This document shows, piece after piece, positions 10,367 through 19,527 of a DNA stretch of 64,000 nt. Both the position numbers and the translations under genes were made by a program. Location: contig NZ_MWPH01000001.1 in assembly GCF_002177135.1 (NCBI RefSeq), positions 682,001-746,000 of the forward strand, written 5' to 3'. Source of the DNA: Natronolimnobius baerhuensis (GTDB taxonomy: Archaea > Halobacteriota > Halobacteria > Halobacteriales > Natrialbaceae). Under the pieces are notes generated by a model, which worked only from the letters and a program-made list of their open reading frames with translations, made no database searches and had not been told where the DNA came from. The number at the start of each line of letters is the position of its first letter. Position 1 is the stretch's first letter.

Positions 10367-11008
10367 TTAGTCTGCGTTCGGAATCGCTGACTCGTCGACG
10401 TAAGGCAATGCTTCTGCCTTCTTCTGGACTTCGCCAGCGTTCGACTTCATCAGTGCCGTCGTATCCCAGACGCCTTCGACGAGTGCCTTGCGCTGGGCGT
10501 CATCTACGGTGACGTCGATGGTCTCGCCAGCATACGTGACGGTTTCGGCGTCGATATCGATCTCGAGGTCGCCCTCGGGATTCTCGTCGACCCAGTTCTG
10601 CAGTTCCTGAATCGTCTCGGCGTCTGCTGTCACGGTCGGAATGCCGAGTGCAAGGCAGTTGCCCGCGAAAATCTCGGCGAAGCTCTCACCGATGATCGCG
10701 TCGATTCCCCAGCGCATCAGCGCTTGGGGTGCGTGCTCACGCGAGGAGCCACAGCCGAAGTTGTTGTTGACGACCATCACCGAGGAGTCCTGGAACTGTG
10801 ACTCGTTGAACGGGTGGTCTTTCTGGTTGTCGTCATCGTCGAAGCGGACATCGAAGAAGGCGAACTCGCCCAGTCCGTCGAACGTGACAACCTTCATGAA
10901 TCGCGCCGGGATGATCTGATCGGTGTCGATATCGTTGCCCCGAATCGGGACACCCGAGCCAGACACGTACTCGACTTCCGGAATCTCGACTGCATCAGCA
11001 TCGCTCAT
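10367..11008 (-). CDS. leuD: 3-isopropylmalate dehydratase small subunit
   Basis: Forms the swivelling domain of isopropylmalate isomerase with LeuC. The 213-residue protein has [15 protein letters not shown] and [19 protein letters not shown], the hallmark substrate-binding stretches of LeuD. The start ATG overlaps the end of leuC by four bases, which points to translational coupling. The next gene downstream on the strand is the subtilase, after a gap of about 180 bases, so the core operon may end here. The C-terminal tail (about residues 165-213) is longer than in minimal archaeal LeuD. Confidence 0.94.
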   Translation of the reverse strand: MSDADAVEIPEVEYVSGSGVPIRGNDIDTDQIIPARFMKVVTFDGLGEFAFFDVRFDDDDNQKDHPFNESQFQDSSVMVVNNNFGCGSSREHAPQALMRWGIDAIIGESFAEIFAGNCLALGIPTVTADAETIQELQNWVDENPEGDLEIDIDAETVTYAGETIDVTVDDAQRKALVEGVWDTTALMKSNAGEVQKKAEALPYVDESAIPNAD

Positions 11009-12426
11009 GCTGTCGTCACCTCCTTGAGTTCGCGCACGTCAGTAACCTCCCCAGTGATCGCCGCCGCGGCGACCATCTGCGGGTTCATCAGGACGGTGCG
11101 GCCGTCCTTGCTGCCCTGACGCCCAACGAAGTTCCGGTTCGAGGAGGAGGCACAGGCCTCGTCACCCTCGAGTTGGTCCTCGTTCATACCGAGACACATC
11201 GAACAGCCAGCGTTTCGCCACTCGAAACCGGCTTCCTCGAAGGTGTCTTTGAGGCCTTCCTCCTCGGCAGCCCGCTGGACGCGCTGGCTGCCGGGAACGA
11301 CCATTGCGCGAACGTCGTCGTCGACCTGTCGGCCTTCGATGATCGCCGCTGCGCGTCGCAGGTCAGGCAGTCGAGCGTTCGTACACGACCCGAGGAAGGT
11401 CACGTCGATTTCGTAGCCTTCCATCGTCTCGCCGGGCTCGACGCGCATGTGTTCCTGGGCGCGTCGTGCGGTATCTTGCTTGTCCTCGGGCAGGTCTTCA
11501 GGCGCTGGAATCGGCTGCGTGATGCCGATACCCTGTCCCGGAGTCGTCCCCCAGGTGACGACCGGCTCGAGTTCGTTCGCGTCGATGTGGACGACGTCGT
11601 CGTAGTCGGCGTCCTCGTCGCTCCGGATCGACTCCCAGTACGGTTTGAGTTCGTCGAACTTCTCGGGGTTGTCCTGGAAGTAGTCCGTCTGCTCGAGCCA
11701 CTCGTAGGTGGTCTCGTCGGGGTTGACGTAGCCGGCTCGAGCACCGCCCTCGATGGACATGTTACAGATGGACATCCGGCCTTCCATGCCGAGGTTTTCG
11801 ATGGCCTCGCCGGCATACTCGTAGACGTAGCCGACGCCGCCTTCGGTGCCGAGTCGGCGGATGATCTCGAGGATGATGTCTTTCGCTTCGACACCCTCGC
11901 CGAGTTCGCCGTCGACCTGGATCTTGCGGACTTTCTGTTTCTCCATCGCGACGGTGCCCGTCGCGAGCACGTCACGGATCTGGCTGGTGCCGATCCCAAA
12001 GGCGAGCGCGCCGAACGCGCCATGCGTCGAGGTGTGGCTGTCGCCACAGACAATCGTCTTGCCGGGCTGGGTCAGTCCCTGCTCCGGGCCGACGACGTGG
12101 ACAATTCCCTGATCGCCACTGTCGGGGTCCGAAAACTCGATGCCCGCATCACGGACGTTCTGCTCGAGTTCGGACATCATCTCCTCGGCTGCGTCCTCGT
12201 CATACGGCCGCGACTGGTCCGAAGTCGGGATGATGTGATCGACCGTCGCGTGGGTCAGTTCAGGAAAGGCAACCTCGAGGTCGCGCTCCTCGAGCATGCC
12301 GAAGGCCTGTGGGCTGGTGACCTCGTGGATGAGGTGCAGGCCGATGAACAGCTGGTCCTGCCCGGTTGGCAGTTCGGTGACCTTGTGTTCGTCCCAGACC
12401 TTGTCGTACAGGGTTCCCTCGCTCAT
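11005..12426 (-). CDS. leuC: 3-isopropylmalate dehydratase large subunit
   Basis: Aconitase-family subunit of 473 residues that isomerises 2- to 3-isopropylmalate with LeuD. The cluster ligand motifs GSCTNAR and [11 protein letters not shown] are present, as is [12 protein letters not shown] for substrate binding. It begins [13 protein letters not shown], typical of bacterial-type LeuC. Its start overlaps the preceding small gene by four bases and its end overlaps leuD, so the three are probably translated in series. Confidence 0.95.
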   Translation of the reverse strand: MSEGTLYDKVWDEHKVTELPTGQDQLFIGLHLIHEVTSPQAFGMLEERDLEVAFPELTHATVDHIIPTSDQSRPYDEDAAEEMMSELEQNVRDAGIEFSDPDSGDQGIVHVVGPEQGLTQPGKTIVCGDSHTSTHGAFGALAFGIGTSQIRDVLATGTVAMEKQKVRKIQVDGELGEGVEAKDIILEIIRRLGTEGGVGYVYEYAGEAIENLGMEGRMSICNMSIEGGARAGYVNPDETTYEWLEQTDYFQDNPEKFDELKPYWESIRSDEDADYDDVVHIDANELEPVVTWGTTPGQGIGITQPIPAPEDLPEDKQDTARRAQEHMRVEPGETMEGYEIDVTFLGSCTNARLPDLRRAAAIIEGRQVDDDVRAMVVPGSQRVQRAAEEEGLKDTFEEAGFEWRNAGCSMCLGMNEDQLEGDEACASSSNRNFVGRQGSKDGRTVLMNPQMVAAAAITGEVTDVRELKEVTTA

Positions 12427-12689
12427 TCTTCACCCTCTACAGACCGGGTTCCGCGCTCGAAGACGCGGTTTGCATCTTCGGCATCGTGTGGCGGCGTATG
12501 GTCGACTTCCGCCATGGTTCGTTCCGTCTCTGATTCGTCGTCAGTCCCCTCAGCGGCCGCTTCTTCGCCCCCGTCCGCCGCGACCGTCGGGCCGCGATGG
12601 AACAGGTGGCCAGCACGCCGTCCCGTGTAGGGATTCGAGTGGCTGACGTCGGCCATCGTTCGTGTGGTGTCGTTCTGGTTGTCGCTCAT
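12423..12689 (-). CDS. Small acidic protein with internal duplication, in ilv-leu operon
   Basis: An 88-residue protein of unknown function. Residues 9-36 ([11 protein letters not shown] ... HLFHRGPTV) align with residues 56-84 ([11 protein letters not shown] ... [10 protein letters not shown]): two copies of one motif joined by an acidic linker. It lies between ilvC (15-base gap) and leuC (4-base overlap), so it is made with the biosynthetic enzymes. It could be a regulator or a small adaptor of the isomerase or reductoisomerase; nothing in the sequence decides this. No cysteines, membrane segments or DNA-binding motif are seen. Confidence 0.8.
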   Translation of the reverse strand: MSDNQNDTTRTMADVSHSNPYTGRRAGHLFHRGPTVAADGGEEAAAEGTDDESETERTMAEVDHTPPHDAEDANRVFERGTRSVEGEE

Positions 12690-12704
12690 CGTGTCATCAC
12701 CGTA

Positions 12705-13754
12705 TTAGTCGTCCGCTGGAACTTCCTGTGTCTCAGCGTCGGCGTCTTCCTCGTCTGCCCACGCAAACAGGTCGCGCAGTCGTTCACCGACTTCTTCGAT
12801 GTCGTGTTCCTGTTCGGCCTGTCGAAGCTGTCCGTAGCTTGGGCGGCCAGCCTGGTTCTCGAGGATCCACTCGCGCGTGAACTCGCCGTTCTGGACTTCC
12901 TCGAGGACTTCCTCCATGTTCTCGCGAACCGTGTCGTCGACGATGCGGTCTCCGCGGGTGAGACCGCCGTACTCGGCGGTGTCAGAGACGGAGTTCCACA
13001 TCTCCATGTTGCCACCTTCGTACATCAGGTCGACGATCAGTTTGAGCTCGTTGAGACACTCGAAATACGCGATTTCGGGCGAGTAGCCTGCGTCGACCAG
13101 CGTCTCGTAGCCGTGTTTGACGAGCGACGTCACGCCGCCACACAGCACCGCCTGCTCACCGAAGAGGTCGGATTCGACCTCCTCTTGGAACGTCGTCTCG
13201 ATGACGCCGGCGCGAGCACAGCCGATTGCCTTCGCGTATGCGAGTGCGCGCTCTTCGGCGTTGCCGGTCGTGTCCTGATAGATCGCGAGCAGACCGGGCG
13301 TCCCCTCGTCGTTCTCGTAGTTGCGCCGGACGAGGTGGCCCGGGCTCTTCGGGGCGACCATCGTCACGTCGACGTTTGCGGATGGCTCGATCTGGTCGTA
13401 GTGGATGTTCAGCCCGTGGGCGAACTGCAGCGTGTCGCCGTCCTCGAGGTTTGGCTCGATGTCGTTCTCGTAGACCGTTGCCTGGACGGTGTCGGGAACG
13501 AGCACGGAGATGTAAGAGGCCTGCGAGACGGCCTCGGCGGGCGTCTCAACGGTGAGACCGTCTGCTTCGGCGGCCGAGCGCGAGGACGAACTCTCGCGCA
13601 GCCCAACGATCACGTCGACGCCGCTCTCGTGAAGGTTCAGCGCGTGGGCGTGACCCTGGCTGCCGTAGCCCAGCACGGCCACGGTCTCGTCGTCAAGCGT
13701 CGATACGTCTGCGTCATCGTCGTAATAGATCTCGGTGGTGAATTCGTCAGTCAT
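12705..13754 (-). CDS. ilvC: Ketol-acid reductoisomerase
   Basis: NADPH-dependent isomeroreductase of valine/isoleucine synthesis, 349 residues (class I). Residues about 25-45 carry the Rossmann motif [13 protein letters not shown]. The knotted C-terminal domain has the catalytic region [12 protein letters not shown] and the [16 protein letters not shown] stretch. The end is an acidic tail ([12 protein letters not shown]), a halophile feature. The start overlaps ilvN by eight bases. Confidence 0.95.
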   Translation of the reverse strand: MTDEFTTEIYYDDDADVSTLDDETVAVLGYGSQGHAHALNLHESGVDVIVGLRESSSSRSAAEADGLTVETPAEAVSQASYISVLVPDTVQATVYENDIEPNLEDGDTLQFAHGLNIHYDQIEPSANVDVTMVAPKSPGHLVRRNYENDEGTPGLLAIYQDTTGNAEERALAYAKAIGCARAGVIETTFQEEVESDLFGEQAVLCGGVTSLVKHGYETLVDAGYSPEIAYFECLNELKLIVDLMYEGGNMEMWNSVSDTAEYGGLTRGDRIVDDTVRENMEEVLEEVQNGEFTREWILENQAGRPSYGQLRQAEQEHDIEEVGERLRDLFAWADEEDADAETQEVPADD

Positions 13755-14442
13755 CTGTTGTTGTCTGCGTGTATTGTTGGGTCTGCTGTTGGTTCGCCTC
13801 GTCGGCGGCCGATGCAGTTGCGTCTGTGCTCGGGGCTGCTGCCGTCTCGTCAGTCCCGCGTGCGAGCGCCGTCAGCCCGGTTCGGGAAATCTCCCGAATG
13901 CCAAACTGGCTAAACGTCTCGACCGCGGCGTTGATCTTCTGGCGCGCACCCGTAATCTCGAACGTCGCCGTTTCCGGACTCGAGTCGACGGTTTTCGCGT
14001 CGTACATCTCCGCGACCGCACTGACTGCGGCGGGATCGTGGGCGTCGACTTTCACGAGCGCCAACTCCCGGCGCATCGCATCCGGCTCGAGTTCCCGGAC
14101 CGAGATGACCGGCAGCAGCTTCCGCAGCTGCTTTTTGATCTGGTCGATCCCGGGGTCGGGCTCTTCGACGACGACGGTGATCCGCGCACGGTCGTCGTCT
14201 TTCGTGGGCCCCACTGTCAAACTCTCGATGTTGAACTGCCGCCTCGAGAACAGTCCCGAGACTTCCGCGAGGACGCCGGGTTCGTGTTCGACCAGCGCCG
14301 AGATGACGGTCCGGCGGGGCTTGTGGGTCGCCTCGACTTCGGGGTCGATGCGAATTCCTTGCTTGTTGCGCCGTCCCGCTGGCGTCCGTCGCTCTTCCGG
14401 TGGTGGCCCCTCGAGTCCCTGCTGGCGTTTCTCGTCTGTCAT
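13747..14442 (-). CDS. ilvN: Acetolactate synthase small (regulatory) subunit
   Basis: A 231-residue partner of IlvB that confers valine feedback control. After a basic lead of about 35 residues, the ACT domain starts [20 protein letters not shown] and continues [20 protein letters not shown]. The C-terminal ACT-like domain (about 115-195) is followed by a Thr/Gln/Ala-rich tail that looks unstructured. It overlaps ilvB by four bases at its start and ilvC at its end. Confidence 0.94.
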   Translation of the reverse strand: MTDEKRQQGLEGPPPEERRTPAGRRNKQGIRIDPEVEATHKPRRTVISALVEHEPGVLAEVSGLFSRRQFNIESLTVGPTKDDDRARITVVVEEPDPGIDQIKKQLRKLLPVISVRELEPDAMRRELALVKVDAHDPAAVSAVAEMYDAKTVDSSPETATFEITGARQKINAAVETFSQFGIREISRTGLTALARGTDETAAAPSTDATASAADEANQQQTQQYTQTTTDD

Positions 14443-16259
14443 AGCTGGTCCTCCGTCAGTGCGAACTGGCCGTTGTCGCCGCCGCTTGGCACCATCGGGT
14501 AGACGTTTGCCTGCGGATCGATGTGGACATCGATCACGGACGGCCCGTCGTAAGCGATGGCATCCTGAATCGTGTCTGCGACGTCGTCGTACTCATCGAT
14601 GCGGAAGCCCTGCGCGCCGAACGCTTCGGCGAGTTTGTCGAACTCGGGCATCCAGCCGTAGTCCGACGCGGAGTGACGGCCGTCGAAGAAGGCGTCCTGC
14701 CATTGGCGGACCATCCCGATGTACTCGTTGTTGAGCACCGCGACGGTGATATCGAGGTCCTCGCGGACGGCCACGGACAGCCCCTGTAGGGTCATCAGGA
14801 ACGAGCCGTCGCCGTCGATACAGACGACCTCCTGATCGTCGTCGGCCGCGACACGTGCGCCGATTGCCGCGGGCAGTCCGTAGCCCATCGTCCCGAGTCC
14901 ATGACTCGAGACCCACGTGCGCGGTTCGGTGTAGGTCCAGTACTGGCAGGCCCACATCTGGTGTTGGCCGACGCCGGTGGTGACGATGGCGTTGTCGCTC
15001 GTCGCCTCGTCTAAGGCTTCGACGACGAACTGCGGTTGCACGGGTTCGTCCTCCGGCGTGTCGTAGGCCATCGAGTAATCGGATTTCCACTGCTGGCACT
15101 GCGCGCGCCACTTCGTCGCCTGTGGCGAGGCGTCGACGGCCTCTTGGAGCTGTTCGACGACCGTCGCGGCGTCGCCGACCAGTGGGTAGTCCGCGTGGAT
15201 GTTCTTCGAGATTTCGGCGGGGTCGATGTCGATGTGAATCAGTTCCGCATCGGGGGCGAACGTTTCGATGCCGCCGGTCAGGCGGTCGTCGAACCGAGTC
15301 CCGATGCCGATCAGGGTATCACAGTGCGTGACCGCCATGTTGGCGTAGCCGGTGCCGTGCATGCCGGCCATCTCCATCGAGAGTTCGTGATCCTCGGGGA
15401 ACGAGCCGAGGCCGGGCATCGTCGTGATGACCGGAATCTCGTGTTCGATGGCGAACTCGCGACAGACCTCGCTCGCTTCGGCTTTGATGACGCCGCCGCC
15501 AAGCAGCAAGGCGGGGCGTTCGGAGTTCTCGATCCGTTCGGCTGCTGCTTCGACGATCTCCGGATCCGCCTCCTCCTGAACCGTGTAGGTATCAGGGGTT
15601 TTTGGCGCGTCAGGTTCGACGTCTGTCTCCGATTTCGTGATGTCTTTCGGCAGGTCGACCAGCGTCGGCCCCGGTCGGCCCTCGCTTGCGAGTGCGAACG
15701 CCTCGCTGACGTCGGTCCCGACACGGTCGGGATCGGTCGCGAACGAATTGTTCTTGGTGACTGGCGTCGTGACGCCCGTCGTGTCCGTCTCCTGGAAGGC
15801 GTCGTTGCCGACGAACTCCGTCGGCACCTGGCCCGTCAGCGCGACCATCGGATCCGAGTCCATGTCCGCGTCCGCGAGCCCGGTCACGAGATTCGTCGCG
15901 CCCGGCCCCGAGGTCGCCAGACAGATGCCCGGCTTCCCCGCGACGATGCCGTAGGCGTCGGCCGCGTGAGACGCGCCCTGCTCGTGGGCCATCGTGATGT
16001 GCGTGATATCCGAATCGTACAGTGCGTCGTAGACGGGCATGATCGCCCCGCCTTGCACGCCGAAGGCGTACTCGACGCCCGCGTTCTCGAGTGCACGAAT
16101 CACGGATTCGGCACCGTTCGTGACCGGTTTTGGCGTCGACTCGCTGTCGGCCTCGGTTTCGGTCTCGGCAGCAGCGTCCGGTGTGGCGCTGTCTGTTATC
16201 TGGTCGTCTGGCTGTTCATCGTCGTCTGTCGGAGTGATTTTGGCTGCGCGTTCGCTCAT
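14439..16259 (-). CDS. ilvB: Acetolactate synthase large (catalytic) subunit
   Basis: ThDP-dependent enzyme that condenses pyruvate to acetolactate (or with 2-oxobutyrate). The 606-residue protein has an acidic, Thr/Glu-rich N-terminal extension of about 45 residues. It then has EYAFGVQGGAIMPVYDAL with the catalytic Glu in MAHEQGASHAADAYG, and the ThDP motif GDGSFLMTLQGLSVA leading to NN near the C terminus. The ATG at 16259 was chosen because GGGGGAG lies about 8 bases upstream; the frame stays open further up but reads as non-halophilic sequence. It is preceded by a candidate attenuating leader (16386-16505). Confidence 0.94.
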   Translation of the reverse strand: MSERAAKITPTDDDEQPDDQITDSATPDAAAETETEADSESTPKPVTNGAESVIRALENAGVEYAFGVQGGAIMPVYDALYDSDITHITMAHEQGASHAADAYGIVAGKPGICLATSGPGATNLVTGLADADMDSDPMVALTGQVPTEFVGNDAFQETDTTGVTTPVTKNNSFATDPDRVGTDVSEAFALASEGRPGPTLVDLPKDITKSETDVEPDAPKTPDTYTVQEEADPEIVEAAAERIENSERPALLLGGGVIKAEASEVCREFAIEHEIPVITTMPGLGSFPEDHELSMEMAGMHGTGYANMAVTHCDTLIGIGTRFDDRLTGGIETFAPDAELIHIDIDPAEISKNIHADYPLVGDAATVVEQLQEAVDASPQATKWRAQCQQWKSDYSMAYDTPEDEPVQPQFVVEALDEATSDNAIVTTGVGQHQMWACQYWTYTEPRTWVSSHGLGTMGYGLPAAIGARVAADDDQEVVCIDGDGSFLMTLQGLSVAVREDLDITVAVLNNEYIGMVRQWQDAFFDGRHSASDYGWMPEFDKLAEAFGAQGFRIDEYDDVADTIQDAIAYDGPSVIDVHIDPQANVYPMVPSGGDNGQFALTEDQL

Positions 16260-16385
16260 CGATTCTCCCCCGCCGCGATATGGCGAGCGGTTGGTCCGGA
16301 TGGCTGGTGTGATCTCATTGTTGGTGTGGCTGATCGCTCTGAAAACGATACGCGTTCGGGTCCGGAACAACGAAGTACTAGGGAT

Positions 16386-16401
16386 GGGGCTAGGACGCCC
16401 C
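16386..16401 (-). promoter_or_regulatory. Stem-loop over the leader-peptide stop codon
   Basis: On the minus strand GGGGC (16401-16397) can pair with GCCCC (16390-16386) across a six-base loop that holds most of the final Ser codon and the start of the TAG stop. A ribosome paused at the preceding Ile/Val codons would cover the first arm. This could be part of an attenuator; it is a short stem, so chance is possible. Confidence 0.35.
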
Positions 16402-16470
16402 TACAATACGAATCGGTGCGAGCGCGCTGCTGTCGCCCAGCTGAGCCGACAGTGAAGCGCGGGTCGTCAT
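16390..16470 (-). CDS. Candidate leader peptide of the ilvBNC-leuCD operon
   Basis: A 26-codon frame beginning MTTRASLSAQ and ending APIRIVGAS. Its ATG lies about 30 bases after the TATA-like box at 16495-16505, so it would be translated from a leaderless transcript, the usual haloarchaeal mode. Six of 26 residues are Leu, Ile or Val. The run ATT-CGT-ATT-GTA just before the stop uses Ile and Val codons that are uncommon in this genome. It ends about 130 bases before ilvB. The placement and content recall bacterial ilv/leu leader peptides, but homology is not claimed. Confidence 0.45.
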   Translation of the reverse strand: MTTRASLSAQLGDSSALAPIRIVGAS

Positions 16471-16494
16471 TACTACCGATGTAGGACGCTCGAG

Positions 16495-16505
16495 CCATAT
16501 AATCC
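16495..16505 (-). promoter_or_regulatory. TATA-like box of the ilvB operon
   Basis: Minus-strand GGATTATATGG. The spacing to the leader ATG at 16470 (about 30 bases) fits an archaeal promoter with transcription starting at or next to that ATG. No better TATA match is visible between here and ilvB. Confidence 0.55.
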
Positions 16506-16606
16506 TTGTGAGTCGAGCGGCCGGAGTGCGCCGAGGTGAACGGGGTCGTCGCCCGCGAGCGCCGTAGCCGATGCTCGCGAGCGGTGGCAAACGGGGAAGA
16601 CATCGC

Positions 16607-17840
16607 TCAGGCGCGCACCTCCTCTCCTTCCTGTTGGCGGTCAACGTCGGCTTCCTCGGCGAAGCGCTCCAAATCGCTGACCGTGACACGGCGCTTTTCG
16701 GCACCGTAGTCTTTGACGCGGCGGGTGACGGCGCGGACTTGGTCCTCGGTAGGATCGAATCCACGCTCGTGTAAGCGCTCGCGCACGGAGTGCGTGCCGG
16801 TGTGTTTGCCCATGACGAGTTTCCGTTCGGCGCCGACCATTTCGGGAGTCATGACGCCGGGTTCGAAGGTGTCGGAGTTTTCGATGACGCCGGCGGCGTG
16901 GATGCCACTCTCGTGAGAGAAGGCGTTATCGCCGACGACGGGCTTGTTGCCCGGCGTCTCCATCTGGCTTTTCTCTTCGACGATCTCCGACAGTTCCGTG
17001 ATGCGGGTCGTGTCGATGCCCGTATCGGTCTGATACAGGGATTCGACGGCCATCACGAACTCCTCGTAGGCCGCGTTGCCGGCTCGCTCGCCGATGGAGT
17101 TGACCGAGACCTGGGCCTGATCTGCACCCGCTTCGATGCCGGCCAGCGCGTTGGCGGTGGCCAGCCCGAAGTCGTCGTGGGTGTGGACGTCGATCCGCGC
17201 GTCGGTGTGGGCACAGACCTTTTCGATCATGGCCCGGAACCGCGTCGGCGTGGCGACGCCGCAGGTGTCGGGAATGTTGATCCAGTCGACGCCGGCCTCG
17301 GTGACCGCTTCGATCACGTCGATCAGGAACTGTTCGTCGGTTCGCGTCGCATCCATGGGCGAGAACATGCACGTCGTTCCCGTCTCGGTGACGCGTTCGA
17401 CCGACTCGACTGCGCGCTGTACTACCTCCTCTCGAGTGGCGTGCATCGAATCTTCGATCTGCACATCGCTGGTACTGACGAACGTGTGTACCATCTCGAC
17501 GCCGGAATCCAGCGCCGCATCGATGTCTTTGTCGACGACGCGGGCTAACCCGCAGGTCGTCGTCGATGTCGAAGATGCGATATCACGAACGGCCTCGAAC
17601 TCCGCGTCCGAGTTGACGGGGAACCCAGCTTCGATGACGTGGGTACCCATCTCATCTAAGATCGCGGCGATCTGCCGTTTGTCGTCGTACGAGAACGAGG
17701 TTCCGGGCGACTGCTCACCATCCCGGAGGGTGGTATCGAAGACACGTGCTGACTCTATTTCGTCAGTGGAATCTAACGTGCCCTGGAAGAACTCGACCCC
17801 CCTGACTGGTGTCAGAGGACGAGGCGTCGTGTGAAGACAT
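16607..17840 (-). CDS. leuA: 2-isopropylmalate/citramalate synthase family, apparent frameshift near the start
   Basis: DRE-TIM metallolyase that condenses acetyl-CoA with 2-oxoisovalerate (first leucine step). The motifs ARVFDTTLRDGEQSPG, HTHDDFGLA (metal ligands) and NSIGERAGNAAYEEF are intact. Downstream of the G6 run (17802-17797) the frame has no ATG, GTG or TTG before the catalytic motif. The ATG at 17840 lies about 30 bases after a TATA box and encodes SSHDASSSDTSQG, halophilic in style, but is one base out of frame. The span 17840-16607 is 3n+1 bases, so one G too many would explain it. Read with G5, the protein is 410 residues. It could be a real lesion, slippage, or a sequencing error. 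A GTG further upstream in frame precedes the TATA box and is less likely. Confidence 0.82.
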
Positions 17841-17865
17841 TGTATCCAAATCCGAGGTGCGACTA

Positions 17866-17875
17866 CATATATAAA
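17866..17875 (-). promoter_or_regulatory. TATA-like box of leuA
   Basis: Minus-strand TTTATATATG, centred about 30 bases before the ATG at 17840, which predicts a leaderless or nearly leaderless leuA transcript. It is the main reason for placing the leuA start there. The remaining bases to 18339 hold no gene I can support. Confidence 0.6.
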
Positions 17876-18339
17876 CCTACCGCTGATACCCGTCCAAATC
17901 GATGAGTTACCACGCCACAGAGAGACACAGATATCGGAAAACCGCACGACATAAACGCCCTTATACATTCTATATGGACTAGTATCATACCAGTCGACGA
18001 CCACCGAAACATCGACTTCGCGCTGAATTGGGCAGTATTTTCCGCTGATAGCGAGTCCAACGTGCTGGCGCGCGGGACGAGTGGACAGTTGCCCACTGCC
18101 AGCCGCGCTGTGAGTGTGTAATTTCAATTTGTCCATTCTCGAGTCGTCGCTATGGACAGTTGACTACTGAGTTCGGTTTCGGCGTGAGACTTGCTCTTGT
18201 ACTGTGCACAATAAGCACGATTCGACGCTTCACAGATTGCTCGAGTGCATCACTCCCGTCGTGCCAGCGCACTGTCTGCATCATGTCGACAGACCGAGAG
18301 AGGCGAACGTTTTTCTTATCCCGGTTCGACGCTGGCGAT

Positions 18340-18630
18340 ATGAGCGATTTCGACCTCGACCTGCGAACCGTCGAGGAGCATATCGAAGAGGAGTTCGAAC
18401 TCGAGGGCAGCATCGTACTCGGCGTACTGGACGGCGAGACATCGGACGAGAAGTGGCTTGAGGCGATTGCGGGCGGAAACGTCTTGATCCTCTATGTTGA
18501 CGGCGAGGTCAATGAACTCGCGGGCGGATTCGCCCGCGACGTGAAAGAATCGGGCGGGAATCTGGTCCACTTCCGTGGCTTCCTGATTGTGACGCCGCCG
18601 GGAATCGACGTGGACACCAGCCGCCTCTAA
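18340..18630 (+). CDS. Conserved haloarchaeal protein (DUF5779-like)
   Basis: A 96-residue acidic protein starting SDFDLDLRTVEEHIEEEFEL and ending with a compact beta-rich region (HFRGFLIVTPPGIDVDTSRL). It resembles the uncharacterised haloarchaeal family I know as DUF5779; no function is established. The ATG at 18340 was chosen because the open frame upstream lacks halophilic composition. It stands alone between leuA (divergent) and a VOC protein gene. Confidence 0.8.
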   Translation: MSDFDLDLRTVEEHIEEEFELEGSIVLGVLDGETSDEKWLEAIAGGNVLILYVDGEVNELAGGFARDVKESGGNLVHFRGFLIVTPPGIDVDTSRL

Positions 18631-18713
18631 CGTACTCGGTTGTTCTGTCGCCTCGAGCGACGTTGTGCGAGATGTACTGTGCCTCCAGTCTGTCCCTTGC
18701 CTCGTCCCAGCGG

Positions 18714-19406
18714 TTACACGGTGAACGTGATGACGTGCCCGTCCGGGTCGCGTACGACAACCCGCTCGTCAGCGACGTGGTCGACCTGCTGGACGTGATC
18801 CGAGACTGCCTCGAGCGCGCCGGTCGGTTCGCTGGTCTCGAATCCGAGGTCGACGTGAACGCCGCCGCGGGCGTCGGCGATGCCGAGGTGTGGCTCCCAG
18901 AGTTCGAGCGCGGTCGAACCGTTCAAACTCATCCGTACGCGCTTGCGATCTGCCCCCATATCGACCGTTTCGAACCCGAGTGCGGCGTAGAACGCCTGGG
19001 ATCGCTCGAGATCCTCGACCTCGAGAACGACCTCGAAGATGCCGTCGATGCCCGGTCCAGCCACGTCCGATTGCCCGAGTTCCACGCAGTTGCCGTCCGG
19101 ATCGTACAGATACAGCGACGTCAACTCGCCGAACTGTGCGTCCTCGAGGTCATAGCCCGCAGTCGATAGCTGGTCCCACCAGTCGTCGTACTCCGTGGCA
19201 GGTATCGAGAACGCGTAGTGGGTGTGCACTCCGCCACGCGGGACCGAGTCGGGTCGGCGAACCACGAGATCGGTCTCGCCGGCCGCAAAGACGAGTTCCC
19301 GTTCGCCGCGCTCGCGACAGGACAACTCGAGGAGGTCGGCGTAGAACGACCGGGCTTGCTCGAGGGATTTGGTCTCGAGTGCGAGCCAGGCGAGTCCAGT
19401 GAGCAT
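18714..19406 (-). CDS. VOC-superfamily (glyoxalase/dioxygenase-like) protein
   Basis: A 230-residue protein with two beta-alpha-beta-beta-beta modules. Module 1 covers about 1-110 (ALETKSLEQARSFYADLLEL; LYLYDPDGNCVELGQ) and module 2 about 120-230 (VLEVEDLERSQAFYAALGFE; VVRDPDGHVITF). Such proteins bind a metal through His/Glu residues at module ends; candidates are His in HTHYAF, the Glu of NCVELGQ and the His of DGHVIT. It is probably a catechol-type dioxygenase or glyoxalase-like enzyme; the substrate is unknown. Confidence 0.85.
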   Translation of the reverse strand: MLTGLAWLALETKSLEQARSFYADLLELSCRERGERELVFAAGETDLVVRRPDSVPRGGVHTHYAFSIPATEYDDWWDQLSTAGYDLEDAQFGELTSLYLYDPDGNCVELGQSDVAGPGIDGIFEVVLEVEDLERSQAFYAALGFETVDMGADRKRVRMSLNGSTALELWEPHLGIADARGGVHVDLGFETSEPTGALEAVSDHVQQVDHVADERVVVRDPDGHVITFTV

Positions 19407-19527
19407 ACACACAGTACTCGCGTGAGCGCTATAGTTCCAGTGCCGTTTGGTGTCCCTGCCCGCCTCCTCGAGTGCCACCAAGACCGAACGCACGGCCGTT
19501 TATACGCCCACAGACCGTACGGACGAT

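Noticed and set aside
17863-18339. Upstream extension of the leuA frame to 18136
   Set aside because: The encoded text is rich in Trp, Tyr, Cys and Ile, not halophilic, and contains the promoter box; it is more likely non-coding.
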